Shown here in pieces: positions 46,738 through 54,910 of a stretch of DNA of 64,000 bases. The stretch is from Streptococcus downei MFe28. GTDB taxonomy: Bacteria; Bacillota; Bacilli; Lactobacillales; Streptococcaceae. The stretch lies in contig NZ_UHFA01000002.1 of assembly GCF_900459175.1 (NCBI RefSeq), forward strand, positions 1,550,001 through 1,614,000, given 5' to 3'. The translations under genes were made by a program, and so were the position numbers. Below the pieces are notes generated by a model. It made no database searches and was not told the DNA's origin. It worked only from the letters and a program-made list of their open reading frames with translations. The number at the start of each line of letters is the position of its first letter. The stretch's first letter is position 1.

Positions 46738-46867
46738 GGAGCTGGGCAAAAAGTCCTGAATTAACAAAATCGCATGAAATCTTTCGTTTAAAAACGCTGA
46801 TTTCATGCGATTTCTTATTTTTAAAATCTGAGAAAATTAGTGAGATTTTGAGTTTTTGCCCAGCTCC
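46738..46867. repeat. 130-bp nested inverted repeat between convergent genes
   Basis: Outer arms GGAGCTGGGCAAAAA (46738-46752) and its exact complement (46853-46867); inner arms AAATCGCATGAAATC (46767-46781) and its exact complement (46799-46813). The right half between them (46814-46852) has no partner. It may act as a two-way terminator or be a small non-coding mobile repeat. Confidence 0.8.
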
Positions 46868-46894
46868 TTTTATAACATTTTCTCCTCCTTTTTC

Positions 46895-48046
46895 TCATTT
46901 CATCCCTGGACCCAGGATGCCTTTTAGTTTATCGGACAACTGGTCCAGCTTGAGCACTTCCACTTCTTGTAGGCGGGATTTGATAAAAATGCTTAAAAGA
47001 CTGGTAGCCGATTTGCCCAGTAGCTGTCTTTTCTCGGCAGGTAATTGTGAGAAAGCCGTCATAATGGTCCTAGCACTTTGGAGGACATCAGCCTGGAGTA
47101 CATCTAGGGTAGCGACATCATTCTCCAAGAAAAGGTCAAAGACCGTATCAAAGATGGTTTTCAGCTCCTCTTGAGAAAGTTCCTCAGTCCATTGGCTAAA
47201 GGTGACTTCCATAGCCCTACTAAGTTCTGACTGACCTGACGCCCATTTCCAATCCACCCCTTCGACTTCCCACTTACTAACATTGTGTTGGAAGGTGCCA
47301 AGGGCCTTACTTTCGACGAAGGAGCTGGGAATATCATGTTTTAACATACTACCAACAATGGAATCCTTGGGCCTTAAGCAGAGAACCTTGGGACTAATGG
47401 TCTTGTAGCCTGGGCTCTCCAAAATGTGGTCGTGCAGGCCTGGTGCATCCAGAAGTAACAAATGGTCAATTCTTGCCTGTAAATGCTCTGGCAGGCAAGA
47501 AGCCGCATAAAGTGCCAGATTGCCTCCCTTAGAATGACCGGTTAGTGTATAAGTCTCTTCGTTCTCTTGCAAAATCTTCTGCAGATAGTCCAGGGCCTGG
47601 CGCTGAGCTGGAATTTCATCCAGATAGGTCATCTTAAAGTCTTCTTTCCAGCCGATGAAGGTCTCATCCGTCCCTCGAAAAACAACCTGATGATGGTGGA
47701 TAGCAGGAAGCTCCATGACCATGGCCGCAAACTGTTTTTCAAATTGGGGGTCGATATCATTGATGTAAGCCCTCACGCTCAAGCCCTGATAACGGGGAGC
47801 ATCCAAGACGGTTTCTAACAAGGCGACTCGCTCTTTGGTAACCGAGAAAGAATAGAGAACCGACTGACCACTAGCATCAAAGTCCTCCTTTAATTTTTGT
47901 AGGCTGACAGGTCTTTCTAAAGACTGGTCCTGCCCCAATGGAAGATAGCCCAATTCATTGATGATAGCTAGGTCAATGCTATTTAAAGTCAGTTCTGAAA
48001 AAGATTTTTCCCCGTAAATTTTGGCGTAGTCTAAAAAGGTTGGCAT
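46895..48046 (-). CDS. Mbeg1-like (DUF2974) alpha/beta-hydrolase
   Basis: A 383-residue protein with the lipase-like nucleophile elbow GHSKGGNLALY (Ser nucleophile) and the preceding VVFRGTDETFIGWKEDF. These match the DUF2974/Mbeg1-like family common in streptococci, thought to be a cytoplasmic hydrolase of unknown substrate. No signal peptide. Complete length; RBS GGGAG. Confidence 0.85.
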   Translation of the reverse strand: MPTFLDYAKIYGEKSFSELTLNSIDLAIINELGYLPLGQDQSLERPVSLQKLKEDFDASGQSVLYSFSVTKERVALLETVLDAPRYQGLSVRAYINDIDPQFEKQFAAMVMELPAIHHHQVVFRGTDETFIGWKEDFKMTYLDEIPAQRQALDYLQKILQENEETYTLTGHSKGGNLALYAASCLPEHLQARIDHLLLLDAPGLHDHILESPGYKTISPKVLCLRPKDSIVGSMLKHDIPSSFVESKALGTFQHNVSKWEVEGVDWKWASGQSELSRAMEVTFSQWTEELSQEELKTIFDTVFDLFLENDVATLDVLQADVLQSARTIMTAFSQLPAEKRQLLGKSATSLLSIFIKSRLQEVEVLKLDQLSDKLKGILGPGMK

Positions 48047-48181
48047 AATGTTTTCTCCCTTGTCATTACTTTCAGTATAGCATATTTTTAAAGATTTCTA
48101 AAAATTAGACAAGCAGGCTAGGCGAATACTCCTAACTATGGTACTATAGGAAAAACTATAAAACTTAGGAGTCCGACAGTT

Positions 48182-48817
48182 ATGTCCCTGACACAAATTT
48201 ATCGTCTCTTTTTTGGTCTCTGTGGCCTGATTGGGGTTGGCATGCAGATTAGTCAAAATGGTTTTGGCATGTTGCTTTATTACACAGTCCTTTCCAATAT
48301 TGTGGTCTTTTCCAGCCACTTCTACCATCTCTACCTTGAAGCCAAGGGACAATCCATCAACCAACATTCTGGTCTCCTGAGGATTAAGGGGAGCACAACC
48401 CTAGTGATTACCCTGACCTTTCTGGTCTACCATTTTATGCTGGCGCCCAGGGTTTCGGCTGCTGACTACTGGAACATCCGAAACTTCCTAGTCCATTATA
48501 TTGCCCCGCTGGGAATGATTTTTGACACTCTTCTCTTTGATAAAAAGAGGGTTTACAAGCTACTAGATCCCATTTTCTGGACAGTCATGCCAATCCTCTA
48601 CTGTATCTGGGCTCTCTTAAATGGATTTTTCATCAAGTGGCCTATTCCAGATTCAACGGTCAGCCCCTTTCCCTACTTCTTCCTCAATGTGCCTAAGGAA
48701 GGCTGGTCCTATGTCCTGACCTATATCTTGGTTTTAACCATCTTCTACATTCTCCTAGGCTACCTGCTTTTGGTCCTGAAAAAATTTCTGGGACCGAAGC
48801 CGAAGAGAATTTCTTGA
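48182..48817 (+). CDS. Pr6Pr-type multi-pass membrane protein (copy 2)
   Basis: A 211-residue paralogue of 37964-38611 with the same segment order: LLYYTVLSNI, VYHFMLAP, NFLVHYIAPLGMIFD, LLFD, LLNGFFIKWPIPD, SPFPYFFLNV. Its gene is monocistronic, with a terminator at 48822-48851. Function unknown. Confidence 0.78.
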   Translation: MSLTQIYRLFFGLCGLIGVGMQISQNGFGMLLYYTVLSNIVVFSSHFYHLYLEAKGQSINQHSGLLRIKGSTTLVITLTFLVYHFMLAPRVSAADYWNIRNFLVHYIAPLGMIFDTLLFDKKRVYKLLDPIFWTVMPILYCIWALLNGFFIKWPIPDSTVSPFPYFFLNVPKEGWSYVLTYILVLTIFYILLGYLLLVLKKFLGPKPKRIS

Positions 48818-48821
48818 TACT

Positions 48822-48851
48822 AAAAAGGAGCACCAGTCGGGCGCTCCTTTT
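48822..48851 (+). terminator. Terminator after Pr6Pr copy 2
   Basis: AAAAGGAGC pairs with GCTCCTTTT. Confidence 0.8.
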
Positions 48852-48906
48852 AATATGGTTTTAGGTTCAACAGAGAAAAGAGACTAGACCTAGCCTTGAA
48901 AAACCA

Positions 48907-50268
48907 CTAGCTAGCTACTGGCTTTTCTTGCTGGTTGTCATTTTCAACCATGGCTAGGGTTTGGCGGAAGCTATAATCTGACGACCGTGTGGATAGGCTG
49001 ACGTTGGCGTATTCAGAAATAATCCGCTCAACATTGGCCAGACCAATCCCACGGTTGCTCCCCTTAGAAGAAAATCCATCTTCAAAGATATGGCTGATAG
49101 GAACCTGCTCGTCCTTCGTCGAATTTTCAATCACGAAGAACTGCTGGTTATCAACCCTAAAATAGGCCACACTAATGGCTTTTTCTTCTGACTCCTTGGC
49201 TGCCTCGATGGCATTGTCACTTAAAATCCCAATCAGGGTCACCAAATCGATAATCTTCATGGGAATGTCATCAATCTGGTCGGGTGCTTCAATGGTCACC
49301 TCAATACCTGCTTCCTGGGCCTGTAAAATCTTGGCCGACAGCATACTTTTAATCGGAGAAACATGAATAGCTGACAGTTTACCAATATCGCTATTTTTGG
49401 AGCGACTGATTTCTTGGGCCTGGTTGGTATTCCCCAGAATTTGCTGGTAGGTCTTTCTTATCTTTGCGATGTCTTGGCTAACAATACTCTTGGCCATTTT
49501 TTCCAGCGCAGACTGATAGTCTCGCTTGAAGCTGGCCAATTCATCATAGAGGACCTCTACTCGGTGATTATAGGTCTCTAAGTTTGAGATATGGAGTTCC
49601 CTATCGTTCTCAATATCCTTTTTCAGGGTCATACGAACCCAGCGGTTGAAACCAAACAGGAACCAAGCAAAGATAGGAACAGCCGCAAAGACGACCTTGT
49701 TTCGGTTGGCGGTAAGCCAATCAATGGTGGGGTCATTATGAATATGACTTAAGAGATAGATACCATATAGGATCAGGTAGGAAACAACCAGTCCGATTGT
49801 TATCTCAATCAAGAATTTATTGACCCGCTTACTACGACTATTGGTAATGGACTTAAAATTCAAATTGAAGACCGTATGGATAACCCAGTACTCAGGAATA
49901 ACCAAAAGATTAGCAATCAAGATCTGGTAGATGGGGTATTCTGCCAAATTCATCTGGTTGGGGTCAACCCCAAAGACGATATAGTAAGAAATACTCAGCA
50001 AAAATTCTAGGCCAATCGCGGTATAAAAGGAAAAGAAAACCAGTCGACGCTTGGGTTCAAACTTAAAGAAAATAAAGGAGATCAATAAGAGGTGAACCAC
50101 ATCAACAATAGTTCCCAGTCTCAGATTAAAGTAGATTAATAAGGCAGAGACCAGAGAGGCGGGAAGCAGCTTTTTCAAAGGAAGGCTGAGTTTACTAATC
50201 CAAGTAAAAACATACCAACCAGACCAAAAGAGGGCCCAAGAATAGAGAAAACATTTCATAAAAATCAT
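48907..50268 (-). CDS. HPK10-type sensor kinase with ATPase motifs but no phospho-acceptor His
   Basis: A 453-residue ComD/AgrC-like protein with about six or seven N-terminal membrane segments (to about 215). The coiled-coil and dimerisation region has SFKRDYQSALEKM where active relatives have FRHDY, so Arg (codon CGA) replaces the phospho-acceptor His. The ATPase part looks complete: N box GILSDNAIEAAKES, then HIFEDGFSSKGSNRGIGLANV. Its ATG overlaps the stop of the upstream kinase gene (ATGA) and GGGAGG precedes it, so the two are translationally coupled. No response regulator is near. Its likely role is as the ATP-binding partner that phosphorylates the other subunit; alternatively it is simply a degenerate kinase. 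Confidence 0.85.
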   Translation of the reverse strand: MIFMKCFLYSWALFWSGWYVFTWISKLSLPLKKLLPASLVSALLIYFNLRLGTIVDVVHLLLISFIFFKFEPKRRLVFFSFYTAIGLEFLLSISYYIVFGVDPNQMNLAEYPIYQILIANLLVIPEYWVIHTVFNLNFKSITNSRSKRVNKFLIEITIGLVVSYLILYGIYLLSHIHNDPTIDWLTANRNKVVFAAVPIFAWFLFGFNRWVRMTLKKDIENDRELHISNLETYNHRVEVLYDELASFKRDYQSALEKMAKSIVSQDIAKIRKTYQQILGNTNQAQEISRSKNSDIGKLSAIHVSPIKSMLSAKILQAQEAGIEVTIEAPDQIDDIPMKIIDLVTLIGILSDNAIEAAKESEEKAISVAYFRVDNQQFFVIENSTKDEQVPISHIFEDGFSSKGSNRGIGLANVERIISEYANVSLSTRSSDYSFRQTLAMVENDNQQEKPVAS

Positions 50269-51593
50269 GATGCCACCTCCCTTCTAACATGCAATTCTTG
50301 ATAGAAGGTCTGATCGTGAGTACCCTGCGTAAATTCTAGACTGTGGTAATGGTTAAGTACCTTGCGACTATCCGTTTTTAAGTCCTCTAACTGCTCCAAA
50401 TCTTCTGCCTGATAGGGTGTAAATTCAAGGCCATAAGTTTGCAGGTCATCTTTTTCAATAATTCTAACCGTTAAAACTGCCGAAGGATTTTTTTCAAACC
50501 AGGGCTCAATCCGGTCAAACATTTCTGAAAAGATAGTCAGACCGGCCGAACTTGGGCTACCACAGTCCTTAATCATTTCAGGAATGGAAAGGATGAGGCG
50601 ATGGTTTTTCTTCTCGAATTCATTGAGTTTGACAAAGAGGAAGGACTTGACCTCAGGCACCATAATATTGATTAATTTTGCCTGCCGATCCTTGGATTCC
50701 AAACCAGCTATATTCTCCTGGAAAATCTCATCGAAGACCTTGGTAATCAGTTTAATATCCCCACTATCAATACTTCCCTTTAGGCTAAGGAGAATATTAT
50801 TATAATCGTGACGGAAGGACCGAACCGATTGGTAAAACTCTTCAATTTGCTGGCTATATGATTCTAGACTTTCCAGGTACTGCTTTTGCTCTTTACGCCT
50901 CAAATCTTTGAGATATTCCCGGGAGAAATAGTCAATCAGAATAAGCACCTTCATCAGGATCACCGCATAGACTACTGCAACAATTAGGAAGACAATGGAC
51001 AAAGGCATACCGAGAATGCTTTTGACATGCAGGGCTTCAAGTAGCAAAAGGAGATGCTGAAAGACATAGTAACTGGCCATCTCACCAAAGGTCACCCAAA
51101 AATTGCTCTGGGTCTGCCTATCCAACCAGACACTGTTTTTCATTGAGATATAGTCAATCTGATAGAACTCCCTCAGGAAGCGCTCCAATAAGATGACCGC
51201 AATGAGGATAAGCATTTCCCAGATAAAATTCTGGTTGAGATAGGTAAAGGAATGATCCGAGAAAAAGGGAAACAAGATTCTTGCCGTGAAATTCCAGAGA
51301 ATGGAATAGAGAACAGGTGGAAAGAGGGCAAAGAAAAAGTTCTCCATAAAGGGCCGACGGGGCATATTGATCGAAATAACGACTAGGTAGACCAGGAGCC
51401 CAACCGTAACTTCTCCAATATAGGGCGCCAAAAGCATAGATAGCAGTATATGGATACCAACTATGAGGCTAACCTTATAGAACTTGGGCCTGATTCCAGT
51501 AACATAGGTAAAAAATGACCACTGCGATGAGCAGATAAGCAACTTCAACATGAAAAGCTGAAATACAGCTGTTGAGAATAATATCAGGGACAT
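50265..51593 (-). CDS. HPK10-type sensor protein with the His box but no ATPase motifs
   Basis: A 442-residue ComD/AgrC-like protein with six or seven membrane segments (to about 230). The His box is intact: SVRSFRHDYNNILLSLKG. The C-terminal third, which should be the ATPase domain, has no N box (GLTIFSEMFDRIEPWFEKN at that place) and no glycine-rich G box. Residues after about 340 are acidic and end HVRREVAS. It is the first gene of a two-gene operon with the complementary kinase. Start behind AAAGGA; an extended -10 (TGG-TAAAAT) lies 37 bp upstream. It could be the phosphorylated subunit of a split kinase. Confidence 0.85.
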   Translation of the reverse strand: MSLILFSTAVFQLFMLKLLICSSQWSFFTYVTGIRPKFYKVSLIVGIHILLSMLLAPYIGEVTVGLLVYLVVISINMPRRPFMENFFFALFPPVLYSILWNFTARILFPFFSDHSFTYLNQNFIWEMLILIAVILLERFLREFYQIDYISMKNSVWLDRQTQSNFWVTFGEMASYYVFQHLLLLLEALHVKSILGMPLSIVFLIVAVVYAVILMKVLILIDYFSREYLKDLRRKEQKQYLESLESYSQQIEEFYQSVRSFRHDYNNILLSLKGSIDSGDIKLITKVFDEIFQENIAGLESKDRQAKLINIMVPEVKSFLFVKLNEFEKKNHRLILSIPEMIKDCGSPSSAGLTIFSEMFDRIEPWFEKNPSAVLTVRIIEKDDLQTYGLEFTPYQAEDLEQLEDLKTDSRKVLNHYHSLEFTQGTHDQTFYQELHVRREVAS

Positions 51594-51629
51594 AATCGTC
51601 CTTTCAAATTAAGATAGTGTTACTTGAAT

Positions 51630-51638
51630 ATTTTACCA
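51630..51638 (-). promoter_or_regulatory. Extended -10 of the kinase-pair operon
   Basis: TGG-TAAAAT on the minus strand with TGTGG context, like the gtfI and third glucan-binding-protein promoters. The rest of 51639-51928 shows no gene I can support, and no peptide precursor is seen there. Confidence 0.5.
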
Positions 51639-51928
51639 CAATACCAAGGTCCTGAAAACCTGAAAAATCAGTTGCTAGGAACATTGTTAAAAAAAGCAAA
51701 AATTCTCAGAAAAAGCTTCGATACTAAAAGCCTTACCAAAATTCAAGGTTCCAAGCCCCAAGAAAAAATCCCCGCACTTCCTGCAAGGATCTTAAGTCTC
51801 TTTGATTTTCCCTAGGCTAGTATAAAGTTCTACTAAGGCTTAAACTGGACCTGTTCTACTCACTGGGTAAGGAAGATCTAGAAGCCCCATAAAGGTAATT
51901 AACAAGGATGTCCTTGTCTTCTACTTTT

Positions 51929-52396
51929 CTAGAGGATTTCCTCCATGGATGTGAATTGCTCCTTGAGCCCTTGGTGCTTATAGAAGCGCAGAGCTCCTTT
52001 ATTAGCATTCCAGACATGGAGGGTCAGATTGTAACAACCTAGGTCTTTGGCATAGGCACGCGCAAAATCGAAAAGCTCCTGACCAATCCCTTGACCTCTG
52101 CTTCCATCAGCCACGCAAAGGTCATCAATAAAGAGAGTCTTATGTTCCTGATCATTTTGACCAGCATGATTTTCAATAATGGTAAAGAGGTGACCGAGAA
52201 TCTTACCTTCTTGATCCTCATAGACAAAAATTGGCTTGCTATCGTCTGGGATTAACTTTTCCAAATCCTGACGACTGAATTTCTTCCCCTTCTCTCTAAA
52301 GAGATCAGGTCTGGCCTGATGATGGATCAAAAGAATTTCCTCCAAGAGCTGTTCCAAAGCAGGAATATCCGCTAACTGCGCACGCCTAATTGCCAT
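51929..52396 (-). CDS. GNAT-family N-acetyltransferase
   Basis: A 155-residue acetyltransferase: strand LFIDDLCVADGSRGQGIGQELFDFA provides the acetyl-CoA loop (RGQGIG), and NLTLHVWNANKGALRFYKHQGL is the typical C-terminal half. The substrate is unknown. It follows the VOC gene at 52412 by 15 bp and is probably in the same operon. Confidence 0.87.
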   Translation of the reverse strand: MAIRRAQLADIPALEQLLEEILLIHHQARPDLFREKGKKFSRQDLEKLIPDDSKPIFVYEDQEGKILGHLFTIIENHAGQNDQEHKTLFIDDLCVADGSRGQGIGQELFDFARAYAKDLGCYNLTLHVWNANKGALRFYKHQGLKEQFTSMEEIL

Positions 52397-52411
52397 TGTC
52401 TTACCTCCGTA

Positions 52412-52780
52412 TTATACACCCTTAACGGCATAATAGTTGCCACTAGGGCTAGCAAAGTTAAAGTTGGGGAAAGGCTCTGTCTGGATGGGGCCAATTTTAT
52501 CCGTCAATTCAGCAATCTTGGCATGGAGCATCAAGAGCTCCTCGCTCTCAAACAAAAGACTAGGCTGATGATTTAGGACCTCAGGGGATACCTGACGGAT
52601 GAAATCCTTAGCATAGACCGTAAAGACCACCGAACTATCCAAGGTTGGTCTCATACTGAAATTGAGAAAACCCATTTCTTCTTTTTCTTCTTCAATCCTA
52701 CAGCCGATGGCCTGCCAAAATTCTCGCTCAGCAGCCACATCATCGACATAGAGCATTACTCCCACTTCTTTATTAATCAT
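52412..52780 (-). CDS. VOC/glyoxalase-superfamily protein
   Basis: A 122-residue single-module VOC protein (VMLYVDDVAAEREFWQAIGCRI start, FASPSGNYYAVKG end). Metal-ligand residues are not well conserved, so it may be a binding or resistance protein rather than an enzyme. Second of three small genes on this strand. Confidence 0.75.
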   Translation of the reverse strand: MINKEVGVMLYVDDVAAEREFWQAIGCRIEEEKEEMGFLNFSMRPTLDSSVVFTVYAKDFIRQVSPEVLNHQPSLLFESEELLMLHAKIAELTDKIGPIQTEPFPNFNFASPSGNYYAVKGV

Positions 52781-52836
52781 TTTCTACCTCTTATTATAGT
52801 ATTCTTTTCAATAATTTGTCCTTAGATTCCCTAATT

Positions 52837-53277
52837 TTAAAAATTAACCGTTTCCGACACGAAGCCCCCAATATCTGTATTGATTTGCCAGGTTAAACCA
52901 AACTTATCCACGATAATGCCATAGGCAGGGCTCCAAGGAGTCTCCTGCAATTCCATCTCAATATGGCGAGCCTCTACCGCTAATTTATCGAAAAGTTCAC
53001 GAGCCTGGTCGGCATCGTCAACCTGTAAACAAGCAGATACATTATTACCAACGACATAATAACCTTCAGGATTGTTGTCAGAAATCTGCAGACGAATGCC
53101 ATTAATATCAAGTTGTGCATTCAAGAGCAGGTCCTTGTTTTCCTCAGGACAATCAGGTATGGCTTGACCAAAGGTTGTCTTGCTCAGGATTTTGGCCTCA
53201 AAGACCTGAGCATAAAAATCGACAGCCGCTTGGCCGTCTTTGTCGGTAACCAGATATAGTTCAATTGCTTTAATCAT
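52837..53277 (-). CDS. PhnB-like VOC protein
   Basis: A 146-residue protein of the PhnB/3-dmu-9_3-mt group: ELYLVTDKDGQAAVDFYAQVF at the start, SACLQVDDADQARELFDKLA in the middle and YGIIVDKFGLTWQINTD near the end. The family's biochemical role is unclear. It lies first in a three-gene cluster with the smaller VOC protein and the GNAT. Confidence 0.82.
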   Translation of the reverse strand: MIKAIELYLVTDKDGQAAVDFYAQVFEAKILSKTTFGQAIPDCPEENKDLLLNAQLDINGIRLQISDNNPEGYYVVGNNVSACLQVDDADQARELFDKLAVEARHIEMELQETPWSPAYGIIVDKFGLTWQINTDIGGFVSETVNF

Positions 53278-53558
53278 TTCTTTCCCCTATTTTTTGATAC
53301 TTAAACATAGTACTATATCGAAATAGTTTGGTCAATCAAACTGTTTGGAGATTAGGCGTGATGCCCGCTAACCAAGATTTCTAGGGCTCACAGGCCCCCT
53401 CAACTTCTGCTAAAACTTTATGTCAGTGACTAGAAAAACACCATCCTAAACTATCCCATCACCCCTGAGGGAGCAAGATTTTTCATCAAGTTTAGACCCA
53501 CAAGGGACCAAAAATCACCTAGTACGCTCCGCCAAAGTCACCAAGCACGCTTCGCCTA
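53278..53558. other. Intergenic stretch without a gene
   Basis: I see no open frame, strong hairpin or repeat in this 280-bp stretch between divergent genes. Confidence 0.5.
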
Positions 53559-53586
53559 TTGATTTATTGGGAGGGTTTGCTATACT
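53559..53586 (+). promoter_or_regulatory. Promoter of the small membrane-protein gene at 53612
   Basis: TTGATT (53559-53564), a 16-base spacer and TATACT (53581-53586). Confidence 0.6.
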
Positions 53587-53611
53587 AGGCTAAAAGTATT
53601 TTGGAGGAAAC

Positions 53612-53950
53612 ATGTCACGAGAACAATTACTTAATAGAAATAGCCGAGTTGGCCTCTACGGTGGTAGCCTGACCCTTCTCCTTTCCCTGATTTATCTGGC
53701 CCTTCTCCATTGGAATTTACCCGGTCAGAATTTTCTAGGAATAGGTATTGCCATCTTTCGCTTGCCCATCACCATCTTTGGTCTCATCGGCTTTTTCAAA
53801 CTTAGAGATGAGGTCAGCCTGGCCAATCTGGGCCAACTCTTACTTGCCATCACTTTCTTACTCAGTCCCTATATCAATATCCTCCCAGACCTGCTTGCCC
53901 TACTTGGAGGCTGGCTCTGTCATCGCGAGGCCAGAAAACCACAGAAGTAA
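53612..53950 (+). CDS. Small membrane protein of unknown function
   Basis: A 112-residue protein with three to four membrane segments and a short basic end (CHREARKPQK). RBS TTGGAGG. It is followed after 67 bp by a second membrane-protein gene on the same strand. No family recognised. Confidence 0.65.
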   Translation: MSREQLLNRNSRVGLYGGSLTLLLSLIYLALLHWNLPGQNFLGIGIAIFRLPITIFGLIGFFKLRDEVSLANLGQLLLAITFLLSPYINILPDLLALLGGWLCHREARKPQK

Positions 53951-54017
53951 GATAGAGACTTGCTTTTCTGCCTAGTATTTGTTAGCCTAGAAGGAAATAA
54001 ATGGAGGTTATTTACAT

Positions 54018-54701
54018 ATGTCAAATGAAAAAACTTTTGTCAAAACAGCCGGCTTAATTGCCCTTATTGGTGGGATTGCCACCCTTCTACTACACTTTGT
54101 TAAATGGGGCCTTGCAATTTCAGCTCTAAACGCTGATGAGCCAGATACATTAATTCCAATCTTTGTCATTTTCGGTTTTATTATCGCTGCCATTCGGGTT
54201 CCAGCCTTTATTTATGGAATTATGGGGGCTAATAAGTTCTCAAAAGATCCTCGGGTCAATTCCGCTGCTTCAATTTTATTGATTGTCGCTTTTGGTATCA
54301 ATGTTATTCCATACTTTGGTATCGTTGCTGATGTTCTTTCTATCGTTGCCGGAGGACTTTTCCTAGCCTCCGTGAATAAGCTAGATCAACCGGCACCGGA
54401 TTATGATGCCTTTGGAATGCCAATCAATCCGGCTTTCCCACAAAATCCAGCCAATGGTTTTGCCAATAATCCTAGTCAAGAACCACAAGCCCAAGACTAC
54501 ACCAATCCAGCTCCAACTTTCAATCCTAATCCTGCTCCACAAGAGGCGCCAACTCCTCAAAATCCTGTAAATGGATTTGCTAATGGAACCGTTCAAGAGC
54601 CATTGGCTCAGGATAATGCCTTCGCAAATCCAGCTGACCAGCAAGCCAAGGCTGAACCAAGCTTCAATCCACAAGCGGGCAATTCAGAAAACCATCAATA
54701 A
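54018..54701 (+). CDS. Membrane protein with a Pro/Asn/Gln-rich tail (DUF4064-like)
   Basis: A 227-residue protein. Three or four membrane segments (to about residue 120) resemble DUF4064 proteins. The tail (about 125-227) is disordered and repetitive, with NPANGFANNPSQEPQAQD and NPVNGFANGTVQEPLAQD as two copies of one unit. RBS GGAGG and a terminator at 54730-54758. The protein at 56300-56734 has the same membrane core without the tail. Confidence 0.7.
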   Translation: MSNEKTFVKTAGLIALIGGIATLLLHFVKWGLAISALNADEPDTLIPIFVIFGFIIAAIRVPAFIYGIMGANKFSKDPRVNSAASILLIVAFGINVIPYFGIVADVLSIVAGGLFLASVNKLDQPAPDYDAFGMPINPAFPQNPANGFANNPSQEPQAQDYTNPAPTFNPNPAPQEAPTPQNPVNGFANGTVQEPLAQDNAFANPADQQAKAEPSFNPQAGNSENHQ

Positions 54702-54729
54702 TAGAATAGGTCGCTTCTTATTTCAAGCA

Positions 54730-54758
54730 ACTCCAGCCGACTGACTGGAGTATTTTGT
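54730..54758 (+). terminator. Terminator after the tailed membrane-protein gene
   Basis: ACTCCAG pairs with CTGGAGT, followed by ATTTTGTT. Confidence 0.7.
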
Positions 54759-54910
54759 TCCCAAGTTCAGCTACTCATCACAACCCTAAGTATTGAAGGC
54801 ATCCTAGAAAAATTTGGTTTTTCCTGTACATCCAGTCAATTGAAAATCCTAGTCCATCAGGCTAATTCAGCCTAGTATGAAGCAAAATTTTAACAGAAAT
54901 AGAGGTATAG

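Noticed and set aside
51624..51815. Possible small peptide gene beside the kinase pair
   Set aside because: The frame starts with TTG without an RBS, is not followed by a terminator and shows no leader peptide or double-glycine motif.
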